A DNA stretch of 43,500 nt from Secundilactobacillus paracollinoides DSM 15502 = JCM 11969 (GCF_001311135.1 NZ_BBAG01000026.1:1-43500), one strand, 5' to 3'. Counted from the first letter of the stretch, positions 17,122 to 24,826 are shown. The notes: a model not told the origin generated them from the letters alone. Program-made: numbers and translations.

Positions 17122-17682
17122 CTAGGCTTTAATGACTTTCCAACATAGATTAACAGCAGTCCTAATTTGCGCGTCATCGGGATCAACATGGTGGCCGTAG
17201 TTGGCCTTCATCCATGAATTGAGGGCGTTAAACGTAAATGAAACGATCATCGGGAAGGGGATATCGGCAATCTTGCCGCTATCTTTCCCTAACTTGATCA
17301 ACGCGAGAATGTCGTCGTTGTTGTGCAACATTTTTTGGTAGACGTTTTGTTCAATCAGTTCCGGGGTGTTGTTTACAGCGTCCATGAAGAAGGCTTGATC
17401 AGGATGCGATAGTAACGTTTCAACATAGTGCGTAAACATCCGCTTGAGTTCGGCTTCGACGTCAACGTCAGGGCTGGTATCGACCTTCGTCTGGCTATCT
17501 AAGATGTCCCTAGCCTCAACGTACATTGAGGTCAGCATTTCTTCCTTACTTGCATAAGTGAGATAAATAGTGGCTTGTGAGACACCCGCTTTCTTTGCAA
17601 TTTTGGACATGCTTAAATTTTGATAGCCTTCATTGATGGTGATATCGTAAACGGCCTGTTTGACGGCAGCAACTTTATCCAT
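17122..17682 (-). CDS. TetR-family regulator of the adjacent SDR
   Basis: 186 residues from the ATG at 17682. The N-terminal helix-turn-helix is YQNLSMSKIAKKAGVSQATIYLTYASKEEML; the C-terminal ligand domain is divergent. An upstream in-frame reading to 17733 exists but overlaps the promoter and operator, so the shorter start is chosen although its ribosome binding site is weak. It is transcribed with the SDR at 16216. A perfect 20-bp palindrome between its -35 and -10 indicates autorepression. Confidence 0.9.
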   Translation of the reverse strand: MDKVAAVKQAVYDITINEGYQNLSMSKIAKKAGVSQATIYLTYASKEEMLTSMYVEARDILDSQTKVDTSPDVDVEAELKRMFTHYVETLLSHPDQAFFMDAVNNTPELIEQNVYQKMLHNNDDILALIKLGKDSGKIADIPFPMIVSFTFNALNSWMKANYGHHVDPDDAQIRTAVNLCWKVIKA

Positions 17683-17701
17683 ATCTTTTTCGCATGTTGC
17701 T

Positions 17702-17730
17702 AATATAACTGAACGTTCAGTTATTGTCAA
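17702..17730 (-). promoter_or_regulatory. Consensus promoter with a perfect TetR operator in the spacer
   Basis: On the minus strand: TTGACA (17725-17730), 17-bp spacer, TATATT (17702-17707). The perfect palindrome ATAACTGAACGTTCAGTTAT (17705-17724) covers the spacer and overlaps the -10. This is a textbook self-repressed promoter for the TetR-SDR operon. Confidence 0.85.
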
Positions 17731-17745
17731 CAATTAACCTCAAAA

Positions 17746-17761
17746 AATTTCCTGGGAAATA
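17746..17761. promoter_or_regulatory. Noc-type nucleoid-occlusion site (putative)
   Basis: AATTTCCTGGGAAATA matches the Bacillus Noc-binding consensus TATTTCCCGGGAAATA at 14 of 16. An identical 15-mer recurs at 18567-18581. Confidence 0.45.
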
Positions 17762-17931
17762 AAACGAAGTTAGTCTAAGGTGCATTACAAAAGGAATTTT
17801 GGCTTATATGCCTAATTTTAAAAAGAGGCCTTTTATTGCTGATGGGGGAGTGATGCAACATTCTGGTCTATAGGTTACCAATAAGCGTTCGTGTATCATC
17901 ATGACCTGCGATGTAAAAGAAAAGTGGACAC

Positions 17932-17970
17932 TAAAATCGCCACTTGGATCACTATCAATCTAAGTGGCGA
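17932..17970 (-). terminator. Terminator of the XRE gene
   Basis: TCGCCACTTGGA (17937-17948) pairs with TCTAAGTGGCGA (17959-17970). On the minus strand it is followed by TTTTAG. It lies 45 bp past the XRE stop. The rest of the gap up to 17734 holds only a 21-codon ATG frame at 17808-17873 with a distant AAGGA, which I do not accept as a gene. Confidence 0.6.
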
Positions 17971-18014
17971 CTGGCCATTGCACGCTGCAATGATAATGAC
18001 TATACACGAGTAAA

Positions 18015-18464
18015 TCACTTGTGCCGCAAGCGATGAACGATGCTAAAACCGAGAATAATGATTGCCACTAATAAGCATAAGTAGCCCACCGGTAACAGGA
18101 AGAAAAAGGGTTCGTGCAGGATCCCGTTTGACCCGATCCAACTCGGTGCCACGAAGGTTTCAAATAAGAAACAGGCGATTCCAATCAAAAAAGTTACAGC
18201 AGCGGCGAGGTTGAGTCGTGCCCGGTGGGTTTTGTTGCCATCTTTGATCAATTTAGTTTGCATGGTTTGGTCTCCTAAAATTAAAGTGTCTAGTGTGACA
18301 TGAAAGACTTCAGCGATAGTGACGACGGTTTCTAAATCTGGTAAATTCCGCCCTGTCTCCCAACTGGAAATGGTCTGCCGCGAGATGTGAAGTTTAGTTG
18401 CCATTTCTTCTTGGGTGAGATGATGCTGTTTTCGAATGGTGTTGATCTGACGATTAAAATCCAT
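18015..18464 (-). CDS. XRE-family regulator with membrane domain
   Basis: 149 residues. A Cro/CI-type helix-turn-helix (IRKQHHLTQEEMATKLHISRQTISSWETG, residues about 10-38) occupies the N-terminal 65 residues. Two to three hydrophobic helices follow (AAAVTFLIGIACFLFETFV, FFFLLPVGYLCLLVAIIILGFSIV), with a basic tail. This architecture is typical of Firmicutes membrane-tethered HTH proteins. AGGAGGG precedes the ATG. The target is unknown. It is flanked on both sides by Noc-type palindromes, which could instead be its own operators. Confidence 0.9.
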   Translation of the reverse strand: MDFNRQINTIRKQHHLTQEEMATKLHISRQTISSWETGRNLPDLETVVTIAEVFHVTLDTLILGDQTMQTKLIKDGNKTHRARLNLAAAVTFLIGIACFLFETFVAPSWIGSNGILHEPFFFLLPVGYLCLLVAIIILGFSIVHRLRHK

Positions 18465-18565
18465 AGTCTTCCCTCCTACCGAATAGTATACGCAAGGTAG
18501 GCTGAAAAAGCCCGATTGCCTGGTGGCATACTGCTATTGCTGCGCGCATTTTATGATTTAAGTGC

Positions 18566-18581
18566 TATTTCCTGGGAAATA
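18566..18581. promoter_or_regulatory. Noc-type nucleoid-occlusion site (putative)
   Basis: TATTTCCTGGGAAATA matches the Bacillus Noc consensus at 15 of 16. It lies between the divergent XRE and TetR genes, 102 bp from the XRE start, so a role as operator for either is possible. Confidence 0.5.
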
Positions 18582-18705
18582 ACGTTTGAAATGTTGCCGG
18601 GTGCTAAGACTAGGCAGCTGTTACCCTATCAGGAGTAGAATGGGGCATAATACCTTTTCGGCTACAAATAGTAGCAGCCAATAAAAAAGGGAGGGAGTAG
18701 ACCTC

Positions 18706-19275
18706 ATGACCACACGAAAACCATCTAAACCCACAATTGATGCACGAATCCGAGCTGCTTATTTAGATTTATTACAGACAACTCGATTTGATCGCATTAA
18801 GGTTAAGACCTTAATTTTAAACGCGGGCGTGAGTCATGGCAGTTTTTACATCTACTATGATTCTGCTTTAGATGTTTTGGAAGACATCGAGGACCAGTTT
18901 CTTGAACAATTAGCGGCAAAGTCCTACACGCCGCAAGCAATGTATCAGGATGCTCATCCCACTGACGAGTTGTTCAACAAATTGACCAGCATAACGGAAC
19001 AGATGCCCACATTTAAGCGGCTGTTAGGCCCCAATGGCGATCCTTACTTTGAACGGAAGATGAGCCGCTTTTTTGATAAAAAATTGGACGACTATTTTCA
19101 AAATACGCCTTCGCAAGATCCGCTTTCGCAGCAGTTGATTCAACAGGCAGTCGATGGTGCCCGCTGGTCGTTATTAACCTGGTGGGCACAGCATAGTGAA
19201 CAACTGTCAACAGCTCAATTGGCCCAATTTTTATATCAGTATATGAAGATGATCGTTACTTTAACAACAAAATAG
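18706..19275 (+). CDS. TetR-family regulator
   Basis: 189 residues. The N-terminal DNA-binding domain reads IDARIRAAYLDLLQTTRFDRIKVK, then NAGVSHGSFYIYYDSALDVLE; the C-terminal domain is helical and of the TetR_C type used by lactobacillar regulators. GGGAGGGAG precedes the ATG. A weak hairpin (TAGACG..CGTCTA, 19274-19300) follows. It is convergent with the hypothetical gene at 19311, which it may not regulate. No clear operator is visible in its own upstream region. Confidence 0.88.
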   Translation: MTTRKPSKPTIDARIRAAYLDLLQTTRFDRIKVKTLILNAGVSHGSFYIYYDSALDVLEDIEDQFLEQLAAKSYTPQAMYQDAHPTDELFNKLTSITEQMPTFKRLLGPNGDPYFERKMSRFFDKKLDDYFQNTPSQDPLSQQLIQQAVDGARWSLLTWWAQHSEQLSTAQLAQFLYQYMKMIVTLTTK

Positions 19276-19310
19276 ACGCTGCCACCTGAGCAACGTCTAG
19301 TAGATTTAAC

Positions 19311-20099
19311 CTATTTCTGGTTCGCAATCAGTTGTAGTGCGCCACCAAGTTCCAGAGCAAAATGGATCGTATGACCGTCTGCGATAGCTTTGGGTGCGTC
19401 TTTGGGACAGAAATAGGACGACACAATATCCAGACCGTTATCAAGTGGTTGAATTTGATGAACGGCACCAACGTGAATGTTGAAGTTATCGTGCTTAAGA
19501 AAGGTCGCGCCACTTAAAATACCAGGGTGATCGGCGAGTCGTTGTACATCGGCATAATCTGGAATCGTTTTGCTGCCAGTACCGTAAGTGAGTGTTGGCT
19601 CGCCCAGCATGCCAAAGGTTTCCATGATGGTCTGCTGTTCCGTAGTGACATCCCCAGCCACGTAGTAGTGTTCTGGCATGATCTGAAATGGCAAATCACC
19701 ATTTTGAACGGTGCCCATGGCCGTTCCAAAGCTTGCGGGGTCAATCCCGTGAGCAGTGATGTGGGTTGTGCCGACCCAACAGCCTTGCTCATCAATTGGC
19801 CGCTGATTGAAGGTGTGCCAACGAGTGTCTGAATCAATTAAAATCGTTTTGAAGAGGTCGAGTGTGCCTTCTGGTCCGAGGGCCGTGTGGGTGGCCACGG
19901 CTAAATCAAGGACTGCGTCGGGTGCCATCCAGTTGAGTGCGATTGCTGTCACTGGTTGGCCATCTTGTGTTTTGGGCGTGACACCAAGGTCAATGACCTC
20001 GTGGAGAAAATGCAGGGCGCGCTCATACTTATAGCGATTCAGTTGTGTTTCTGAATAGGGTTCGTTGTTGATTTCAATTGCTAGGTTAAAGGTTGTCAT
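19311..20099 (-). CDS. Conserved hypothetical cytosolic protein
   Basis: 262 residues from the ATG at 20099 (AGAGGG upstream). It is acidic and soluble, with no signal peptide or membrane segment. Segments include WMAPDAVLDLAVATHTALG, WVGTTHITAHGIDPASFG, MPEHYYVAGDVT and HFALELGGALQLIANQK. I do not recognise the family. The many histidines and acidic residues could be metal ligands, but no motif is clear. An inverted repeat TGGAC-N5-GTCCA at about 20169-20183 upstream is a candidate operator. Confidence 0.65.
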   Translation of the reverse strand: MTTFNLAIEINNEPYSETQLNRYKYERALHFLHEVIDLGVTPKTQDGQPVTAIALNWMAPDAVLDLAVATHTALGPEGTLDLFKTILIDSDTRWHTFNQRPIDEQGCWVGTTHITAHGIDPASFGTAMGTVQNGDLPFQIMPEHYYVAGDVTTEQQTIMETFGMLGEPTLTYGTGSKTIPDYADVQRLADHPGILSGATFLKHDNFNIHVGAVHQIQPLDNGLDIVSSYFCPKDAPKAIADGHTIHFALELGGALQLIANQK

Positions 20100-20222
20100 G
20101 ATGAGACCCTCTTTTCGTTTTAATAAGTCTAGGATAACGGGTGATGCACAGTGATGCTGGAAGCAATTGGACGGACTGTCCATTTTTTAGACAATTCGCG
20201 TAAATTATCTAAAAGATGGGGC

Positions 20223-20250
20223 TTGCACCCGGCACCGGAAATGTTATAGT
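20223..20250 (+). promoter_or_regulatory. Promoter of the 38-residue gene
   Basis: TTGCAC (20223-20228) and TATAGT (20245-20250) are separated by 16 bp, with the ATG 37 bp downstream behind GAGAGGG. Confidence 0.65.
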
Positions 20251-20287
20251 TAAACTGTGAATTTTTTTAAGAAGAGAGGGAAACCAC

Positions 20288-20404
20288 ATGGCCAAATATA
20301 CGGTTGAATTAAGCGAAGAAGACTTAAACATGATCAAGGATTGTCATTCAAAGAACCCTTCAATCATGAAAGCAATGAACGAAGCTAAGAAGTCAGAAAA
20401 GTAA
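20288..20404 (+). CDS. Small protein, 38 residues
   Basis: MAKYTVELSEEDLNMIKDCH begins a 38-residue, charged, probably helical cytosolic protein ending KKSEK. Support comes from a good promoter, a strong GAGAGGG ribosome binding site 6 nt from the ATG, and a dedicated strong terminator right after the stop. I do not recognise it. The N-terminal strand plus EEDLNMIK pattern looks like a ribbon-helix-helix or toxin-antidote-like fold, but no partner gene is beside it. Confidence 0.7.
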   Translation: MAKYTVELSEEDLNMIKDCHSKNPSIMKAMNEAKKSEK

Positions 20405-20416
20405 ACTTCTAATACG

Positions 20417-20456
20417 AAAACACCCATCGGGAAATCATTTCTCGGTGGGTGTTTTT
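20417..20456 (+). terminator. Rho-independent terminator
   Basis: AAAACACCCATCGGGA (20417-20432) pairs with CTCGGTGGGTGTTTTT (20441-20456) with minor mismatches. It serves the 38-residue gene. Confidence 0.9.
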
Positions 20457-20478
20457 GACTCTTTAACTGGTAAGTAAC

Positions 20479-20494
20479 GGTTTCATGTGAAACA
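20479..20494. promoter_or_regulatory. parS-like site
   Basis: GGTTTCATGTGAAACA, 14 of 16 to the parS consensus. It lies between the terminator at 20456 and the 3' end of the convergent TetR gene, away from any promoter. Confidence 0.55.
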
Positions 20495-20503
20495 ACTTGT
20501 CAG

Positions 20504-21070
20504 CTACCCAAAAATCGAGGCTAGACTCGGCACTGTTTTTTGAAACAATGGTTGCAGTTCCCCGAATGAAAGTTGGGGGAATTTTAGCATGAGTTGTCCA
20601 AAATTGAGTAAGTTTCGTGCGTACATTTCGGCCAACATCGGCTGGTGAAGGGTCTCGTTTTCTTGTTCTGATAGGACGCGTAAAATCTCACCAGTTAGAT
20701 ATTGGACGACCGTTTCGGTGGTGCGACTCCAAAAAATCAACTGAAGGGTCTGCTTATTTGCGACGAGGGCAGCAACAGCTCGCCGCGGTCCTTCTGTTTT
20801 AATGTCCGTGAGTTTTGTGAGTTGCTCGAGAAATTGATAGAGTCGTCGAACGCTCATGACTTCGACGATCTCACCAATGCTGCCGTAATGGCGATAGAAG
20901 GTTTGCCGGGCGACGTGAGCTTGACGGCAGAGCTGTGTGACACGGACGGCGTCAAAGGGGGTGCCTGCCTCAAAATTCGCCAGTAATGCGGCGTACAGCT
21001 GATCTTGCGTGTGCTGTAGGCGCTGGTCGACGTGACGATCCGAAATGAGCTGATAATTCGTGATTGGCAT
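20504..21070 (-). CDS. TetR-family regulator of the amidohydrolase
   Basis: 188 residues from the ATG at 21070, chosen because AGGTGAGG lies just upstream; an in-frame ATG at 21112 lacks this. The helix-turn-helix includes VRVTQLCRQAHVARQTFYRHYGSIGEIVE. The C-terminal domain is of the TetR_C_7 type with no evident ligand motif. It is divergent from the amidohydrolase, the usual arrangement for local repression. Confidence 0.9.
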   Translation of the reverse strand: MPITNYQLISDRHVDQRLQHTQDQLYAALLANFEAGTPFDAVRVTQLCRQAHVARQTFYRHYGSIGEIVEVMSVRRLYQFLEQLTKLTDIKTEGPRRAVAALVANKQTLQLIFWSRTTETVVQYLTGEILRVLSEQENETLHQPMLAEMYARNLLNFGQLMLKFPQLSFGELQPLFQKTVPSLASIFG

Positions 21071-21098
21071 AACCTCACCTGCTTTCTGTGACAGTTTA

Positions 21099-21156
21099 CC
21101 ATAGTTTGACACCGAAAACGGGTATTCGACGCTGCTAAAGTTTCATATACTATGGG
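21099..21156. promoter_or_regulatory. Divergent control region, TetR/amidohydrolase
   Basis: Inverted half-sites CCATAGT (21099-21105) and ACTATGG (21150-21156) overlap the probable promoters on each side. TATACT (21146-21151) is the likely -10 for the amidohydrolase, with TTCGAC (21125-21130) as a weak -35. A TTGACA at 21106-21111 has no matching -10. Confidence 0.4.
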
Positions 21157-21182
21157 CAAATAAATGAAAGCGGGTCGTCAAC

Positions 21183-22228
21183 ATGAAATTAGTGACATTG
21201 GAAGAACATTGGGAGTCACAGCAGGTCAACGAGGCAGCAAAACCCTATTTACCTAGCTGGACGCCGCAACATCACAATCCAGAAGATCACAGTATTGCCG
21301 ATTTTGCAGCCATGTCGGGTAACACGCAAAGTGCCATCACAGCTGCCGGCGAGGACCGACTAAAATTCATGGATGATAATGGGATTGCGATGCAGATCAT
21401 GGGTTATGGTGATAACACACCTCAGAATTTAGAGCCAAGTGTTGCGATTCCGCTAGCCAGACAAGCAAACGATGAGCTAACCGATGCAATTGCACAACAC
21501 CCTGACCGACTTGGCGGCTGGGCAGTCCTACCCGTTGGCGACCCAGAAGCAGCAGCGTCTGAGCTGATGCGGGCGGTTCAAGAAAAAGGGCTGCAAGGTG
21601 CCATGATTCACGGTGTGTATAACGGCAAGTTCTTCGATGATCCGTTCTATGAACCGATCTTCGCCATGGCGGAGCAGTTGAACGTGCCGCTGTATTTCCA
21701 TCCGGCACTGATTCCCGGCAACATCAGCGGACACTATTTTGAAGGTGAGTGGTCAGAACTGGCAGCCTACACGTTTGCGGGTGCTGGCTGGGGCTGGCAT
21801 GAAGACCTTGGTGTCCAAATGGTTCGGTTGATCATGGATGGCGTCTTTGACCGCATCCTAATTTGCACATCATCACCGGTCACTGGGGTGAAATGGTACC
21901 AAACTTTATCGAACGGCTGGATCAAACGGTGGGCCTAGCGGTCAAACTTGATCGGAGTATTTTAGAAACTTACCGGGATAATTTCTTCATCACGCCAAGT
22001 GGCATGCTGTATCAATCACAAATGGCCCTGACTAAGACCATTATGGGCGCTGACCACCTGATGTATTCGATTGACTATCCGTATAACCAACGTGTGGGTG
22101 CTGCAGCTGCACACTTCTTGGACGAGGCTGACCTCACTGATGATGAACGGCAAAAAATCGGGTATCAAAACGCGGTTGATTTGTTACAGTTGGATGGGAA
22201 ATTGAAGGGCGAGAAGGGCAATGATTAA
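21183..22228 (+). pseudogene. Amidohydrolase-2 family decarboxylase-like metalloenzyme, frame-broken
   Basis: A TIM-barrel enzyme of the ACMSD/gamma-resorcylate decarboxylase group, 348 residues once joined. Metal-site residues fit the family: E7xH9 (LEEHW), H173 (YFHPA), H234 (ITGHWGE) and D298 (YSIDYPY). The frame breaks near 21853; adding one C (CGCCATCC) restores VFDRHPNLHIITGH. The relatives reversibly decarboxylate or hydrolyse (hydroxy)benzoates and related compounds; the exact substrate is unknown. It is divergent from a TetR regulator, suggesting induction by an aromatic substrate. The start codon lies downstream of GAAAGCGGG. Confidence 0.85.
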
Positions 22229-22328
22229 AGCCTTGGCTGAAGAGGAAGGGCTTATTGCTGACGATTCCAAAACGTTTAGTCGGTCAAAAGATGCGATGGA
22301 TTATCTATCAGGAGAGCATCAGGGTTAA
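22221..22328 (+). CDS. Possible 35-residue ORF coupled to the amidohydrolase
   Basis: MIKALAEEEGLIADDSKTFS begins an acidic 35-residue frame whose ATG overlaps the amidohydrolase stop (AATGATTAA), with AGAAGGG just upstream. Translational coupling is plausible and a terminator follows at 22368. No family is recognised, and it may be chance. Confidence 0.3.
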   Translation: MIKALAEEEGLIADDSKTFSRSKDAMDYLSGEHQG

Positions 22329-22367
22329 TTATTAGTAAAAACCTGTTTCAGCAGGGAACCCAACACC

Positions 22368-22403
22368 AAAAAGACACCCGCCCATTCAGGCAGGTGTTTT
22401 TTT
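22368..22403 (+). terminator. Rho-independent terminator
   Basis: AAAAAGACACC pairs with GGTGTTTTTTT, with inner GCC/GGC pairing. It ends the amidohydrolase transcript and can serve the convergent gene at 22443. Confidence 0.85.
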
Positions 22404-22420
22404 AAATACTGGAAATACGA

Positions 22421-22436
22421 GGTTTCACATGAAACA
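22421..22436. promoter_or_regulatory. parS-like site
   Basis: GGTTTCACATGAAACA, 14 of 16 to parS. It lies between the terminator at 22403 and the 3' end of the convergent gene at 22443. Confidence 0.55.
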
Positions 22437-22442
22437 ACAGCA

Positions 22443-22816
22443 TTAAGCTAATGCAAAGATCTGTTCGATATCGATCACAACGACGTCAGCGTGGTCGAGA
22501 TTACTTCCTTCAAGCGCTTTTTTGGCAAAATCGTCGTCTTCATGTAAGTGCGCTGTTCCGTTCACCCGAAATGCTAAATGATTCTTAGGATCCCAAGCTG
22601 CGGCAGCCACGTGGGTATTGGCCTTCACATTGGCATAAGCGTGGTCGAATGTGTATTCAAAGTAGATCAAATGGTTCGCATCCAGCACATGCAGTGATCC
22701 CTTAGGACCAGTTGGGGATGACCTGAGGTGTCAGACGTTGATAAGAAGACCATTGAATCGTTGAAAAATTGTTGTTGTTCATCAGTTAAGGTGTTGCCTT
22801 CAAGTAATTTTGCCAT
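22443..22816 (-). pseudogene. Pyridoxamine 5'-phosphate oxidase-like flavin protein, frame-broken
   Basis: A small split-barrel protein of about 124 residues. The start at 22816 reads MAKLLEGNTLTDEQQQFFND, then MVFLSTSDTSGHPQLV. Adding one C near 22705 (GTCCCTAAG) restores PKGSLHVLDANHLIYFEYTF, then KANTHVAAAAWD and FRVNGTAHLH. This is the FMN-binding PNPOx-like fold seen in lactobacillar general-stress-type proteins. Flavin or haem binding is family knowledge and not shown here. It is monocistronic; AAAGGA lies about 10 nt before the ATG. Confidence 0.8.
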
Positions 22817-22964
22817 GTGGTATGGGGTCCTTTCTGTTGTCAAAACGTGTTTATTTGCACGTCTATAGTTGTCATTAGATTAACGTTACATTCAATTTAG
22901 CACGAAAAATGGCAACAATCAATTGAATAGTGCACAATTAATTCGAAACATAAGTATTAATCGG

Positions 22965-23543
22965 CTAAAAGAGAAGCTCGCTTGCGATCACTTCTTGGTG
23001 TTGACGCAAAACAATGGCCAGTATTTCGTCAACGGTTTGTTGTTTGCCGCTATGCAGCCAGCCATTTAATATGCCCGTTAAAAAGCCGACACGAGTTGAT
23101 ACAAAGTAGGCGTAATCATCATTTGGATGGTACAGCCCCATTTGCTCGTAACATTCAAGTACGATATGAGCATTTTGAATAAAGACGTTATAGATGATGT
23201 CGAGTCGTTCCATTTCAAGCAGCATTTCCCACGCCTTTACGTTTTGGGGGGATAAGATACTCGTCAATACATATCGCAGTAAACTGCTAGTTTCATCGTT
23301 TGGTTTAAAGTCGGCGACATAATTGGTGAGGGCATCATGCATGTGTGTATTGCACTGCCAAGTTAAAATATCGATGGTGTCATCAAAATGCCGGTAGAAG
23401 GTTGTCCGGCCAACGGTTGATTCACGAGAGAGGTCAGATACCGTAATTTGAGTAAAAGGTTTCGTGTCTAAAAGCGTCATCAGACCGTTATAAAGCAGCT
23501 GTGCAGACCGTTGTGCACGAATGTCGTCTTTGATGTGAAACAT
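22965..23543 (-). CDS. TetR-family regulator of the PhlG-like hydrolase
   Basis: 192 residues from the ATG at 23543, which has a perfect AAAGGAGG 5-7 nt upstream. The N-terminal domain reads KPFTQITVSDLSRESTVGRTTFYRHFDD; the C-terminal domain is TetR_C_7-like. An upstream in-frame ATG at 23588 is not used by this ribosome site. It is divergent from the hydrolase at 23686, so local repression is likely. Confidence 0.9.
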   Translation of the reverse strand: MFHIKDDIRAQRSAQLLYNGLMTLLDTKPFTQITVSDLSRESTVGRTTFYRHFDDTIDILTWQCNTHMHDALTNYVADFKPNDETSSLLRYVLTSILSPQNVKAWEMLLEMERLDIIYNVFIQNAHIVLECYEQMGLYHPNDDYAYFVSTRVGFLTGILNGWLHSGKQQTVDEILAIVLRQHQEVIASELLF

Positions 23544-23611
23544 AAGTCCTCCTTTTGTCATACAAGTCCTAGAACTATTGTGTGGCAATCAAGCATATGG
23601 TAAAAATAGCC

Positions 23612-23631
23612 TATGGAACAAATGAACCATA
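23612..23631. promoter_or_regulatory. Candidate operator in the divergent TetR/hydrolase gap
   Basis: TATGG (23612-23616) and CCATA (23627-23631) form an inverted repeat around AACAAATGAA. It lies midway between the two starts. Confidence 0.35.
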
Positions 23632-23685
23632 AGTAACACATGTATCATATCAGGTGAAGTTAATTGCCGTCAATAATAGTAGGTC

Positions 23686-24450
23686 ATGATGATGACAAAT
23701 AAAGAGATGCATTTAAAAGACACCCACGTTAAAGATTGGGACCGATTACGCGCACAGCATTTGATTGCTCGTAACGCATTAGAACAGGCTGGAAAATTAA
23801 ATTTTAAGCGATACAGTTCTGCTAAGTGGGCTGACTTTGTGGTCAGTGATCGCGGTGTAATGACAGCAAAAGTTCAGCATGACGACGTGAAGGGTGTTAC
23901 ACCGGAAATGATTCAATGGTTTTTTGAGCATTTAGGGTGTGTGACCACTTGGAATGGCGTTGATTTTTCAGGCCCCGCTGTGTCGATCTATCACCTGTGG
24001 CATCATCGCGACCATGTTGCCGTTACACCATTGACAGATGTTAACGGGAAACGGAACCTTGGTTTTCTCGAAGGTGGCAAATCAAAGATTCACGAGCTGA
24101 CTAACGAAGTGAATGATGTGATCTACTATGAAATGGAAACGGTGGAACTCAACACACATACCTTTACGTTTAACGTGATGAAAAATGGGAAAGCGACCGG
24201 ACATGTGAAGCACGTTTATGCACCGGCGGATGATGGTTGCACGTTTTACGCGGAAACCGCTGTTGGAACCGAGACTGGCAGTGAAATTTTCAATAAGACC
24301 ATTGTCCCGAAACTATATTCGAAGGAAGCTGGGATGCAGTGGATTGCTCATAATATTCAGGAAACTGGACGGATGCAAGACATCTTACCGGTTCTCTATG
24401 CTCATCAGGACAAGGTTTACTATGATGCAGACCTTATCAAGTTTGACTAG
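23686..24450 (+). CDS. DAPG-hydrolase (PhlG)-like metal-dependent C-C hydrolase
   Basis: 254 residues. PhlG cleaves the acetyl group from diacetylphloroglucinol using zinc held by two His and two Glu (His129, Glu160, His270, Glu274 as I recall). Here H106 (HLWHH) and E137 (IHELTNE) keep the 31-residue spacing, and H222/E226 (AHNIQETGRM) keep the HxxxE motif. Other family-like segments are VAVTPLTDVNGKR and MQWIAHNIQE. It is monocistronic and divergent from a TetR gene. Several ATG codons in a row (23686, 23689, 23692) leave the exact start open; the ribosome site is weak. The substrate is probably an acylated phenolic or related compound, by inference. Confidence 0.6.
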   Translation: MMMTNKEMHLKDTHVKDWDRLRAQHLIARNALEQAGKLNFKRYSSAKWADFVVSDRGVMTAKVQHDDVKGVTPEMIQWFFEHLGCVTTWNGVDFSGPAVSIYHLWHHRDHVAVTPLTDVNGKRNLGFLEGGKSKIHELTNEVNDVIYYEMETVELNTHTFTFNVMKNGKATGHVKHVYAPADDGCTFYAETAVGTETGSEIFNKTIVPKLYSKEAGMQWIAHNIQETGRMQDILPVLYAHQDKVYYDADLIKFD

Positions 24451-24471
24451 TCATTAAGAAGACACATTGTC

Positions 24472-24500
24472 TGTGACAACACTATGCCCTTTGATATACT
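24472..24500 (+). promoter_or_regulatory. Promoter of the small gene at 24536
   Basis: TGTGAC (24472-24477) and TATACT (24495-24500) are 17 bp apart. The gene starts 35 bp further on. Confidence 0.6.
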
Positions 24501-24535
24501 GTAAGAAATCATATCAGTAAATTAGGTGCGTGATT

Positions 24536-24775
24536 ATGATGGAAAATGGACAAAACAAATTTCTAGCGTTTATTGATGCTGCTGTTGAACCGACAAATCA
24601 AGACCGGGTACACGACATACTGCAAAAAAGCTTCCAAGCTCAGCAAGCAGGTACTTTTGACTACAAAGCGTTTCTTAACATGAAGGATGACTTATTGGTG
24701 TTGGTAAAACCAGATCAAAAGATCAAGGTTGAAGCGGCAATGAATCAGTTCGCTGATCAATTAAAAAAAGGGTAA
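24536..24775 (+). CDS. Small cytosolic protein of unknown function
   Basis: 79 residues, helical and mixed-charge (QNKFLAFIDAAVEPTNQDRV, AGTFDYKAFLNMKDDLLVLV, AAMNQFADQLKKG). I do not recognise it; small proteins of this composition are common in lactobacilli. The start is GTG 24530, ATG 24536 or ATG 24539; 24536 gives the best distance from TTAGGTG. It has its own promoter and a strong terminator right after the stop, so it is a real single-gene unit. Confidence 0.65.
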   Translation: MMENGQNKFLAFIDAAVEPTNQDRVHDILQKSFQAQQAGTFDYKAFLNMKDDLLVLVKPDQKIKVEAAMNQFADQLKKG

Positions 24776-24777
24776 TT

Positions 24778-24811
24778 AAAAACGACTAGCCGGAATGGTT
24801 AGTCGTTTTTG
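24778..24811 (+). terminator. Rho-independent terminator
   Basis: AAAAACGACTAGCC pairs with GGTTAGTCGTTTTT around a GGAAT loop. Confidence 0.9.
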
Positions 24812-24826
24812 ATTGCCGTCAATTAA

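Noticed and set aside
17808..17873. 21-codon ATG frame in the gap before the XRE gene
   Set aside because: The AAGGA is 13 nt away, there is no conserved motif, and the frame is too short to support.
23533..23548. Further parS-like sequence ending TGTGAAACA
   Set aside because: Only 13 of 16 with a broken left half, and it is the start region of a TetR gene; probably chance.
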